Part shown: piece after piece, positions 8,083-14,611 of the stretch | Layout of the letters: every line of letters begins with the position of its first letter | Position numbering within the stretch: position 1 is the first letter of the stretch | DNA from: an uncultured Ruminococcus sp. | Lineage (GTDB): Bacteria; Bacillota; Clostridia; UBA1212 | Length of the DNA stretch: 32,223 nucleotides | Assembly: GCA_902792515.1 (NCBI GenBank) | Contig: CADAZX010000029.1 | Coordinates: 1-32,223, forward strand | Direction of reading: 5' to 3' | The notes under the pieces: model-generated | The model's input: only the letters and a program-made list of their open reading frames with translations | Database searches by the model: none | Told to the model about the DNA's origin: nothing | Made by a program: the position numbers and the translations under genes

Positions 8083-8155
8083 AAGAGAAAATCATAAGAA
8101 TAGCAGGAACGGCAGCCGGACGTATTTCTGCCGGCCGCGGATTGTATTTTCTCTT
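8083..8155. repeat. Nested inverted repeats upstream of the tRNA methyltransferase gene
   Basis: The perfect 10-bp arms AAGAGAAAAT (8083-8092) and ATTTTCTCTT (8146-8155) enclose a second hairpin, GGCAG (8111-8115) with CTGCC (8128-8132). The sequence after it ends in CTTTTTTGTTTT just before the next start codon. In RNA this could form a long structured leader or a weak terminator. I could not match it to a known riboswitch. Confidence 0.55.
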
Positions 8156-8182
8156 ACGGGATACACTCCGCTTTTTTGTTTT

Positions 8183-8989
8183 ATGAAAGACTTGACAGAC
8201 GGAACGGGGCAGGCGGCTGAGAAGGCCGGGAACGCCGGGATCAAAATCGGGGCGGGAGAGCACGTCGACGACCTCCTTAAGGACGGCCTCGTGATCATTC
8301 AGAAAAAGAACGGATTCCGCTACGGAACGGACGCCGTGGTGCTCTCGAAATTCGCGGAGATCGACGGCTGCAGGGAGGTTCTCGACATCGGAACGGGTTC
8401 GGGAATCATTCCGATACTTTTGTCCGCGGATAACAAAAAAGCGCATTTCACGGGAATAGACATCATGCCGGAGGCTGTCGAAACGGCTCAAAGGTCAGCG
8501 CTCTTAAACGGACTTCAGGACAGACTTGAGTTCATATGCGCCGACGTCCGCGACGCCGCGGAGGTATTCAAAGGCAGATTTTTCGACGCCGTCGTCACGA
8601 ATCCGCCCTACAAGACCGGCAATACGGGTCTTCCCAACAGCGACTACTCAAAATACGTGGCGCGCCACGAGGTCCTCTGCACACTGGAGGACGTTATAAG
8701 CGCGGCCGCGAAACTGCTTAAAAAGCGCGGCCGCTTCTTCATGGTGCAGCGCCCCGACCGTCTCGCGGACAGCCTCGAGCTGATGCGCAAATACGGTATC
8801 GAACCGAAAAAGCTTGTTTTCGTCCACTACGACGCGTCCAGACCGCCGGTGATGTTCCTTGTGAAGGGCGTCCTCGGCGCGGGAAGGGAACTTAAGGTCG
8901 GGGCGCCGCTCATTCTCGCGGATTCGAACGCGGGAGGCACTGCCGGAACCGGTCCCGAGGGCGCTGAAGAAGCGATAAATTTTAGCTAA
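8183..8989 (+). CDS. trmN6: tRNA1(Val) (adenine37-N6)-methyltransferase family protein (TrmN6/YfiC-like)
   Basis: A 268-residue SAM-dependent Rossmann methyltransferase predicted to N6-methylate an adenine in tRNA. Visible motifs are the family opening DGLVIIQKKNGFRYGTDAVVLS (about 36-57), SAM-binding VLDIGTGSGIIPILL, and the amino-methylating catalytic NPPY in VVTNPPYKTGN. The segment with HEVLCTLEDVI and the later PPVMFLVKG stretch also fit this family. About 30 residues precede the usual family N-terminus and no clear ribosome binding site stands before the ATG at 8183, so the start is uncertain; no better in-frame start exists. The gene is 12 bases from rsmI, and pairing of these two RNA methyltransferases is common in Firmicutes. 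Confidence 0.88.
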   Translation: MKDLTDGTGQAAEKAGNAGIKIGAGEHVDDLLKDGLVIIQKKNGFRYGTDAVVLSKFAEIDGCREVLDIGTGSGIIPILLSADNKKAHFTGIDIMPEAVETAQRSALLNGLQDRLEFICADVRDAAEVFKGRFFDAVVTNPPYKTGNTGLPNSDYSKYVARHEVLCTLEDVISAAAKLLKKRGRFFMVQRPDRLADSLELMRKYGIEPKKLVFVHYDASRPPVMFLVKGVLGAGRELKVGAPLILADSNAGGTAGTGPEGAEEAINFS

Positions 8990-9001
8990 AAAGAGGGAAA
9001 T

Positions 9002-9886
9002 ATGCTCTATTTTGTAGGAACGCCGATCGGCAACCTTGGAGATATCACGCTTCGCGCGCTCGACACCTTGAAAAGCGTCGACTTTATCTGCGCCGAGGAC
9101 ACGCGCGTGACAGCCGGTCTGCTTGCGCACTTCGAGATCAAAAAGCCGCTTGTGAGCTACTACGAGCACAACAAACTCGAACGCGGCCCGCAGATAATCG
9201 AGCGGCTGAAAAACGGCGAAAACGCGGCGCTTGTCACCGACGCGGGAATGCCCGGCATTTCGGACCCGGGCGAACATCTCGCGGCGCTCTGCGTCGAAAA
9301 CAGTATTCCCTATACTGTCGTTCCCGGCCCGTGCGCGTTTGTGACGGCGGCGGTGCTCTCCGGGCTTCCTTCGAAAGAGATCCTTTTCCTCGGATTTTTC
9401 CCGGAGAACAAAAAGGCGCAGGCCTCGTTCATTGAACGTCTCGAAAACGAGACCGCCACGGTCTGCTTCTACGACTCTCCGCACAATGTAGCGAAGACGC
9501 TCGCTCAGCTTTCCGGCGTGATTCCGGACAGAAAAATCGCGGTCGCGCGCGAGCTCACTAAAATCCATGAGGAGGTCTTTCGCGGAACGGTCGCGGAAGT
9601 CGCGGCTTTCTACAAGGAAAACAAGCCGCGGGGCGAGTTCGTTCTCGTGCTGGAGGGCGTTCGCGGCGACGCGGTGAAAGAAAGGAAGGCTGAGCAGGAT
9701 GTTGCTGAGGCCGGCAGGGACGCGATCTACGCGAAATTTGCCGAAAAGGTCGACGAGGCGGTCGCCGACGGCATGCGCCGCAACGAGGCGATAAAGTACG
9801 CGGGCAACCTTTTCGGAATCGGCAGAAACGAGGCCTACAAAATATACCAGAGCATGCGCGAAACGGACGGGGACGCGGAACTTTGA
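9002..9886 (+). CDS. rsmI: 16S rRNA (cytidine1402-2'-O)-methyltransferase RsmI
   Basis: A 294-residue tetrapyrrole-methylase-fold enzyme that 2'-O-methylates C1402 in the decoding centre of 16S rRNA. It starts with the hallmark LYFVGTPIGNLGDITLRAL and continues with CAEDTRVT, ALVTDAGMPGISDPG, VPGPCAFVTAAVLSGLP and RELTKIHEEVFRG, all conserved in RsmI/YraL. Length is normal. AGAGGG lies 5 bases before the ATG at 9002. It follows the TrmN6-like gene by 12 bases and is probably co-transcribed with it. Confidence 0.97.
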   Translation: MLYFVGTPIGNLGDITLRALDTLKSVDFICAEDTRVTAGLLAHFEIKKPLVSYYEHNKLERGPQIIERLKNGENAALVTDAGMPGISDPGEHLAALCVENSIPYTVVPGPCAFVTAAVLSGLPSKEILFLGFFPENKKAQASFIERLENETATVCFYDSPHNVAKTLAQLSGVIPDRKIAVARELTKIHEEVFRGTVAEVAAFYKENKPRGEFVLVLEGVRGDAVKERKAEQDVAEAGRDAIYAKFAEKVDEAVADGMRRNEAIKYAGNLFGIGRNEAYKIYQSMRETDGDAEL

Positions 9887-9948
9887 GCCGTAACGGCGCG
9901 CCGCACGGAGCCGCCCCCGCCGCAAATTATTGAAAAACTGTCAAAAAG

Positions 9949-10001
9949 CACAAGATGTAGTAAAAAAAGTGTTTTTAAAACCCAAAATCTTGTGTTATAA
10001 T
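9949..10001 (+). promoter_or_regulatory. Promoter of the glycosyltransferase gene, with inverted repeat
   Basis: TATAAT (9996-10001), with TGT before it, is a strong extended -10; the -35 region (9973-9978, TTTTAA) is poor. A perfect 8-bp inverted repeat, CACAAGAT (9949-9956) and ATCTTGTG (9987-9994), brackets the -35 region, and its right arm touches the -10 box. This could be a pair of regulator half-sites. Confidence 0.65.
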
Positions 10002-10035
10002 ATATTGGATAATTCTCGAGAAAGGGGAGACGCAG

Positions 10036-11247
10036 ATGAAAAAAACACGGGACGTTCTGTTTTTGTGTCAGTTCTACAGTCCCGAATTCGCGGCGCTTGC
10101 CGGCCTTGCGACCGACACCGCCGAAGCACTCGCGGCCGCGGGGTATTCCGTGGACGTTATCTGCGGCTATCCAAAATCATACGACAAAAAGGGCGAAGGC
10201 ACCGTCCCCAAAAAGGAAGTCAAAAACGGCGTAGGCATCAAACGCATCAGGTACATCGCCGCAGGCAAAAAGAACGTCATCAGAAGGCTCGTGAACAGCT
10301 ACTCGTTCTATTTCGCGTCGCTTTTCAGACTGTTTTCGATGAGAAAATACAAGCTGATAGTCACGTACTCGAACCCTCCGATGCTCCCGCACGTGATGTC
10401 GCTGGCGTCGAGGCTTTTCGGCTGCAAGACCGCGTTCATCGCGCACGACGTCTACCCCGAGATCGCGATTAAAACGGGAATGTGCACGGAGCGCGGACTG
10501 ATGGCCGACCGCATGCGCAGCATCAACAGAGTGCTCGCCAAAAGGCTTACGGGTCTCGTTTCCATCTCCTCCGAGATGACTGACTTTTTCGCCGAAAAGC
10601 GCGGCATCGACCGCGACCGCATCACGACGGTTCCAAACTGGCACCGCGACACATTCGAACAGGCGCGCGGAGACAACGGCGGAAGGTTTACGTGCGGCTA
10701 CTTCGGCAATATGGGCATCTGCCAGGACATGGAGACGCTTCTTACGTGCGTCGAAAAGTACGGCGACGGCGTGAATTACGTTTTCGCGGGGCAGGGCACC
10801 AAAAAAGAGAACGTCGAGAGGCGGACGGCAGGACTTCCGAACGTTAAAATACACGGCTACCTCACTGGGCAGGAATTTTCCGACGCGCTCGCGGGCTGCG
10901 ACTGCTGCGTGGTAAGCCTCGAAAAGGGACTCGGCGGTCTCTGCGCCCCGAGCAAAACCTACTCGTACCTGATGATGGGCAAGCCGATCATCGCGGTAAT
11001 GGACGAAAAGGACATCATCGCGGATATTGAGCGTTACAAATGCGGGTTCGCAGTCAAAAACGGCGACGCGGAGGGGCTCAGAAAGGCGCTCGAGACGCTT
11101 CGCGACGACCCGGAACTGCGCGCGGAAATGGCGGCCGGAGCGAGAAGATGCTTCCTCGAAAACTACACGCGCGAAAAGTGCTGCGGCGAGCTCGTCGACT
11201 TCGTGAGGAACATCATCGGCGACCCCGAAAAAGAAACAAATCGTTGA
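10036..11247 (+). CDS. Family 4 glycosyltransferase (WbuB-like)
   Basis: A 403-residue GT-B fold glycosyltransferase, predicted to transfer a sugar from a nucleotide-sugar donor during cell-envelope polysaccharide synthesis. The N-terminal domain opens DVLFLCQFYSPEFAALAGL, typical of WbuB-type enzymes; FIAHDVYPEIAIKTG is also characteristic. The C-terminal domain has CGYFGNMGICQDMETLL, VFAGQGTKKENVE and a SKTYSYLMMGKPIIAVMD segment, where family 4 enzymes usually carry E-x7-E; here the positions read differently, so the donor site may vary. There is no membrane segment. GAAAGGGGAG precedes the ATG at 10036. No other polysaccharide genes adjoin it except the rfbA 2.4 kb downstream. The exact substrate is unknown. 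Confidence 0.88.
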   Translation: MKKTRDVLFLCQFYSPEFAALAGLATDTAEALAAAGYSVDVICGYPKSYDKKGEGTVPKKEVKNGVGIKRIRYIAAGKKNVIRRLVNSYSFYFASLFRLFSMRKYKLIVTYSNPPMLPHVMSLASRLFGCKTAFIAHDVYPEIAIKTGMCTERGLMADRMRSINRVLAKRLTGLVSISSEMTDFFAEKRGIDRDRITTVPNWHRDTFEQARGDNGGRFTCGYFGNMGICQDMETLLTCVEKYGDGVNYVFAGQGTKKENVERRTAGLPNVKIHGYLTGQEFSDALAGCDCCVVSLEKGLGGLCAPSKTYSYLMMGKPIIAVMDEKDIIADIERYKCGFAVKNGDAEGLRKALETLRDDPELRAEMAAGARRCFLENYTREKCCGELVDFVRNIIGDPEKETNR

Positions 11248-11272
11248 CAACCCTGCCGCGCAGTGGTATCAT
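11244..11272 (+). promoter_or_regulatory. Promoter of asd
   Basis: TTGACA (11244-11249), 17 bases, then TATCAT (11267-11272) preceded by TGG. The TGA inside the -35 box is also the stop codon of the glycosyltransferase gene. The leader to the asd ATG would be about 80 bases. Confidence 0.9.
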
Positions 11273-11358
11273 AAACGCTTTATGGATGTATCCCGCTTGA
11301 CAGACGCCGTCGCGGCGCCGCGGAGACTTCCTTAAATCGAAAAAAGAGGTACCTGATT

Positions 11359-12435
11359 ATGAAAAAGTACAATGTCGGCGTTATAGGCGCAACCGGTATG
11401 GTAGGGCAGAGATTTCTGCTTCTTCTCGAGAACCACCCCTGGTTCGACGTGAAAGTGCTTGCGGCGAGCGGCCGTTCCGCGGGTAAGACCTACGAAGAGG
11501 CTGTAGGCGACCGCTGGAGGCTCACGGCTCCGATGCCTGAGAAGTTCAAGAACTTCGTGCTCAAAGACGCGACAGCCGACATTGACGCGATAGTTTCTGA
11601 GGTCGACTTCGTTTTCTGCGCGGTCGACATGAAAAAGGACGAGATAAGGGCGCTCGAGGAGAGCTACGCCAAGCGCGAATGCCCGGTGATCTCCAACAAC
11701 AGCGCGAACAGGCTCGTTCCCGACGTGCCGATGATTGTTCCCGAGATCAATCCGGAGCACGCGGAGATCATTCCGTTCCAGAGAAAACGCCTCGGCACCA
11801 AAAAGGGCTTCATCGCGGTCAAGTCGAACTGCTCGCTTCAGACGTACGTTCCGGCGCTTCAGCCGCTCAGGAAGTTCGGCATCGAAAAGGTGCTCGTGTG
11901 CACGTACCAGGCGATTTCAGGCGCGGGAAAAACGTTCGCGTCGTGGCCCGAAATGGTCGACAACGTGATCCCGTACATCGGCGGCGAGGAGGAGAAATCC
12001 GAGATCGAGCCGCTCAAACTGTTCGGCAGTATCGAAAACGGAGTCATCGTTCCGGACAAGTCGATGTCGTTCACGGCGCAGTGCATAAGGGTGCCGGTAA
12101 CGGACGGACATATGGGCGCTGTTTTCGCTACGTTTAGAGAAAAACCGTCGATCGACGAGATCATCTCGCTCTGGGACAACTACGAAAACGAGGCGACAAG
12201 GATGAACCTTCCGTCGTCGCCCGAAAAGTTCCTCCGCTACTTCAGGGAGGAAAACAGACCGCAGACGCGTCTCGACAGAGACAACGACGGCGGCATGAGC
12301 GTCTCGCTCGGAAGGCTGAGACCCGACACGCAGTACGATATTAAGTTCGTCGGCATGTCTCACAACACGCTCCGCGGTGCCGCGGGCGGCGCCGTTCTTA
12401 TGGCCGAGCTTCTTTGCGCGAAGGGGTATATTTAA
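11359..12435 (+). CDS. asd: Aspartate-semialdehyde dehydrogenase, archaeal/fungal type
   Basis: A 358-residue enzyme that reduces beta-aspartyl phosphate to aspartate semialdehyde with NADPH, the branch point to lysine/diaminopimelate, threonine and methionine. It has the nucleotide-binding motif VGVIGATGMVGQRF (about 6-19), the active-site cysteine in KSNCSLQ (Cys158) and the substrate region YQAISGAGKTF. The longer chain and the SNNSANR and MIVPEINPEH segments place it in the archaeal/fungal-like Asd subfamily rather than the E. coli type (family knowledge). AGAGGT precedes the ATG at 11359. dapA follows after 112 bases, so the pair feeds diaminopimelate synthesis for the cell wall and lysine. 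Confidence 0.96.
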   Translation: MKKYNVGVIGATGMVGQRFLLLLENHPWFDVKVLAASGRSAGKTYEEAVGDRWRLTAPMPEKFKNFVLKDATADIDAIVSEVDFVFCAVDMKKDEIRALEESYAKRECPVISNNSANRLVPDVPMIVPEINPEHAEIIPFQRKRLGTKKGFIAVKSNCSLQTYVPALQPLRKFGIEKVLVCTYQAISGAGKTFASWPEMVDNVIPYIGGEEEKSEIEPLKLFGSIENGVIVPDKSMSFTAQCIRVPVTDGHMGAVFATFREKPSIDEIISLWDNYENEATRMNLPSSPEKFLRYFREENRPQTRLDRDNDGGMSVSLGRLRPDTQYDIKFVGMSHNTLRGAAGGAVLMAELLCAKGYI

Positions 12436-12441
12436 AAACTG

Positions 12442-12489
12442 TGAGCGCCGTGCGCTCAAAGAAAAAGGCTGGCGCCGGCATCAGCCGGC
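12442..12489. repeat. Two hairpins between asd and dapA
   Basis: TGAGCGC (12442-12448) pairs with GCGCTCA (12452-12458) over a 3-base loop directly after the asd stop. A second GC-rich hairpin pairs CGCCGGC (12473-12479) with GCCGGCG (12484-12490), followed only by TGTTT. They may tune read-through from asd to dapA or protect the 3' end of the message; the T run is too short for a confident terminator. I did not see a lysine riboswitch core. Confidence 0.5.
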
Positions 12490-12547
12490 GGCTGTTTAGA
12501 CGGCCCTGACGGGTCATTTCCGACACTTTTTGTTACAGGTGGTACAT

Positions 12548-13447
12548 ATGAAGAAGGTTATTTTTGAGGGAGCCGGAGTCGCGTTGATCACGCCTTTCAA
12601 GGGCGAATTCGCGGAAGAGGTCGATTACGACAAGCTGGACGAGCTGATCGAGTTCCAGATCGTGAACGAGTGCGACTGCATCATTATCTGCGCGACGACG
12701 GGAGAGGCGGCGACGATGCCGGACGAGGAACACCTTTCCGTCGCGGAGCACTGCGTGAAAACCGTGGCGGGCAGAATTCCCGTCGTGGTCGGAGCGGGCA
12801 GCAACGACACCGCGCACGCGATCAAGCTCAGCAAACGCGCCGAAAAAATGGGAGCCGACGCGATTCTCACGGTTACGCCTTATTATAACAAGACAAGTCA
12901 GGAAGGCCTTATCCGCCACTTCTCGGCGATCGCATCGAGCATCGATATTCCCGTGATGCTCTACAACGTTCCCGGCCGCACTAATCTCAACATTATGCCG
13001 GAGACGTACGAGAAGCTCTGCAGGATTCCCAACATCAACTGCGTAAAAGAGTGCAATATGAACCAGGTGCTCGAGATGGTCAGGCGCTGCGGCGACGACC
13101 TCAACATCTACACCGGCGAGGACGAACAGGTGTTCCTGCCCACGCTCGCGGGCGGCTACGGAGTCGTTTCGGTTCTCGCGAACTTCGCGCCGAAGTACGT
13201 TCACGATATGGTGATGAGCCTCAGAAAGGGCGACGTCGCCACAGGTCTCAAGATGCAGACCGGCTGCCTCGAGCTCGTTCGCGCGCTTTTCTGCGAGGTC
13301 AACCCGATGCCCGTAAAAGAGGCGATGAACCAGCTGGGCTTCAACGTCGGCAAGTGCAGAATGCCGCTTGTCGAGGTCAGCGAAGAGCACAAGGCGCTTA
13401 TAAGGCGCGAACTGATCAAGTTCGGGGCGCTGAAAGAGAACGCCTGA
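12548..13447 (+). CDS. dapA: 4-hydroxy-tetrahydrodipicolinate synthase
   Basis: A 299-residue TIM-barrel aldolase-like enzyme that condenses pyruvate with aspartate semialdehyde, the first committed step to diaminopimelate and lysine. Key residues are present: the Schiff-base lysine in CVKECN (Lys167), Tyr139 and Arg144 in LYNVPGRTN, and the Thr-Thr pair in CATTGEA (50-51). The length is normal. I chose the ATG at 12548, which has AGGTGG 6 bases upstream, over the ATG at 12530, which has none. It lies downstream of asd, whose product is its substrate. A terminator follows at 13500. Confidence 0.97.
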   Translation: MKKVIFEGAGVALITPFKGEFAEEVDYDKLDELIEFQIVNECDCIIICATTGEAATMPDEEHLSVAEHCVKTVAGRIPVVVGAGSNDTAHAIKLSKRAEKMGADAILTVTPYYNKTSQEGLIRHFSAIASSIDIPVMLYNVPGRTNLNIMPETYEKLCRIPNINCVKECNMNQVLEMVRRCGDDLNIYTGEDEQVFLPTLAGGYGVVSVLANFAPKYVHDMVMSLRKGDVATGLKMQTGCLELVRALFCEVNPMPVKEAMNQLGFNVGKCRMPLVEVSEEHKALIRRELIKFGALKENA

Positions 13448-13499
13448 CGCCTTCCGCGGCGGTTCCGAACCGGCTCACGGACATTATTTTTGTTTAACG

Positions 13500-13533
13500 A
13501 AAGGTCTCGCGTAAACGGGACCTTTTCTTTATT
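13500..13533 (+). terminator. Intrinsic terminator after dapA
   Basis: The stem AAAGGTCTCG (13500-13509) with CGGGACCTTT (13516-13525) has one G-T wobble and a 6-base loop, followed by TCTTTATT. It stands immediately before the rfbA promoter. Confidence 0.88.
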
Positions 13534-13534
13534 C

Positions 13535-13564
13535 TTGCAATTTGCCCCTTCCGCGTGGTATCAT
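13535..13564 (+). promoter_or_regulatory. Promoter of rfbA
   Basis: TTGCAA (13535-13540), an 18-base spacer and TATCAT (13559-13564) preceded by TGG. The core GTGGTATCATAAA matches the asd promoter nearly base for base. Confidence 0.82.
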
Positions 13565-13640
13565 AAAAGCGGAAAAAAGACAAGCCGCGCGGTGGCGTTA
13601 AAGTGCCGGAGCGCGGAATTAAAACGAAAGGTCGAAGTTT

Positions 13641-14510
13641 ATGAAAGGCATTATTCTTGCCGGCGGGAAGGGAACCCGGATGTATCCGGTGACGCAGGCC
13701 GTCTCGAAGCAGCTGCTTCCCGTTTACGACAAACCAATGATCTACTACCCGATGTCGGTTCTTTTACTCGCGGGAATAAGGGACATTCTTCTCATCACGG
13801 ACCGCGCGAGCCTCGGACTCTACAAGAGCCTGTTCGGGAACGGCAGCCGCCTCGGGGTCAAAATTTCGTACAAGGTCCAGGAGGAGCCGAGGGGGATTGC
13901 CGAGAGCTTCATTATAGGCCGTGACTTCATCGGCGACGACGGCGTCTGCCTGATTCTCGGTGACAATATTTTCTACGGCCAGGATCTTACCGCGGCGCTT
14001 TCCGGGGCGCGCGGCATGATCGAGAGCGGGGAGTCGGAGGCGGTCATTTTCGGCTACATGGTCAAAAATCCGTCCGATTTCGGCGTTGTGGAGTTCGACG
14101 GCGCGAACAAGGTGATCTCCGTGGAGGAGAAGCCTTCAAAGCCCAAGTCCGACTACGCGATCCCGGGGCTGTATTTTTACAGCGGCGAGGTCGTTAAAGT
14201 CGCGTCGGAGATCAAGCCGTCGGCGCGCGGCGAGCTTGAGATCACGTCGGTTAACGAGGCGTTTCTGAAACGCGGGACGCTCTACTGTACGCAGTTCGGG
14301 CGCGGCTTCGCGTGGCTGGACACCGGCACGCCGGAGAGACTTCTCAGGGCTTCCGAGTTCATCGAGACTGTTCAGAACAACCAGGGCTTTTATGTGTCCT
14401 GCCTCGAGGAGGTCGCGTGGAGAAGGGGCTTCATCACGAAGGAGCAGCTTCGCGCGGAGGGCGAAAAGCTTGCGTTTTCCGACTACGGGAAGTATATTCT
14501 CTCACTCTAG
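13641..14510 (+). CDS. rfbA: Glucose-1-phosphate thymidylyltransferase
   Basis: A 289-residue nucleotidyltransferase that makes dTDP-glucose from dTTP and glucose-1-phosphate, the entry to dTDP-rhamnose and related sugars. Its N-terminus MKGIILAGGKGTRMYPVTQAVSKQLLP contains the GGxGTR pyrophosphorylase loop and conserved Lys. Further marks are YDKPMIYYPMSVLLLAGIRD, LILGDNIFYG, VISVEEKPSKPKSDYA and FAWLDTGTPERLL, all typical of RfbA/RmlA. Length is normal. GAAAGG is about 11 bases before the ATG at 13641. The usual partners rfbB, rfbC and rfbD are not next to it. It has its own promoter and terminator. Confidence 0.97.
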   Translation: MKGIILAGGKGTRMYPVTQAVSKQLLPVYDKPMIYYPMSVLLLAGIRDILLITDRASLGLYKSLFGNGSRLGVKISYKVQEEPRGIAESFIIGRDFIGDDGVCLILGDNIFYGQDLTAALSGARGMIESGESEAVIFGYMVKNPSDFGVVEFDGANKVISVEEKPSKPKSDYAIPGLYFYSGEVVKVASEIKPSARGELEITSVNEAFLKRGTLYCTQFGRGFAWLDTGTPERLLRASEFIETVQNNQGFYVSCLEEVAWRRGFITKEQLRAEGEKLAFSDYGKYILSL

Positions 14511-14526
14511 TTTTAGTAAGAAATCC

Positions 14527-14553
14527 GCCGCGGCGAATGCGACCGCGGCTTTT
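14527..14553 (+). terminator. Probable terminator after rfbA
   Basis: GCCGCGG (14527-14533) pairs with CCGCGGC (14543-14549) over a 9-base loop, followed by TTTT. The T run is short, so some read-through into the next gene is possible. Confidence 0.65.
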
Positions 14554-14611
14554 AAAATACGGCCGCCTCACGGTTTCAGACCGGAAAAGGACCGGAAAAG
14601 GAAGAGTTGAA

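Noticed and set aside
8648..9925. 425-codon minus-strand open frame opposite trmN6 and rsmI
   Set aside because: It lies antisense to two clearly conserved enzymes; the sequence is Arg/Val/Phe-rich with no motif. Long antisense frames are common in GC-rich DNA.
12436..12547. Possible lysine riboswitch before dapA
   Set aside because: The spacer is only 112 bases and lacks the conserved lysine aptamer segments; only simple hairpins are seen.
14312..14611. 100-codon N-terminal extension of the phosphodiester glycosidase frame
   Set aside because: It overlaps rfbA in another frame. The signal peptide and ribosome binding site place the start at 14612.
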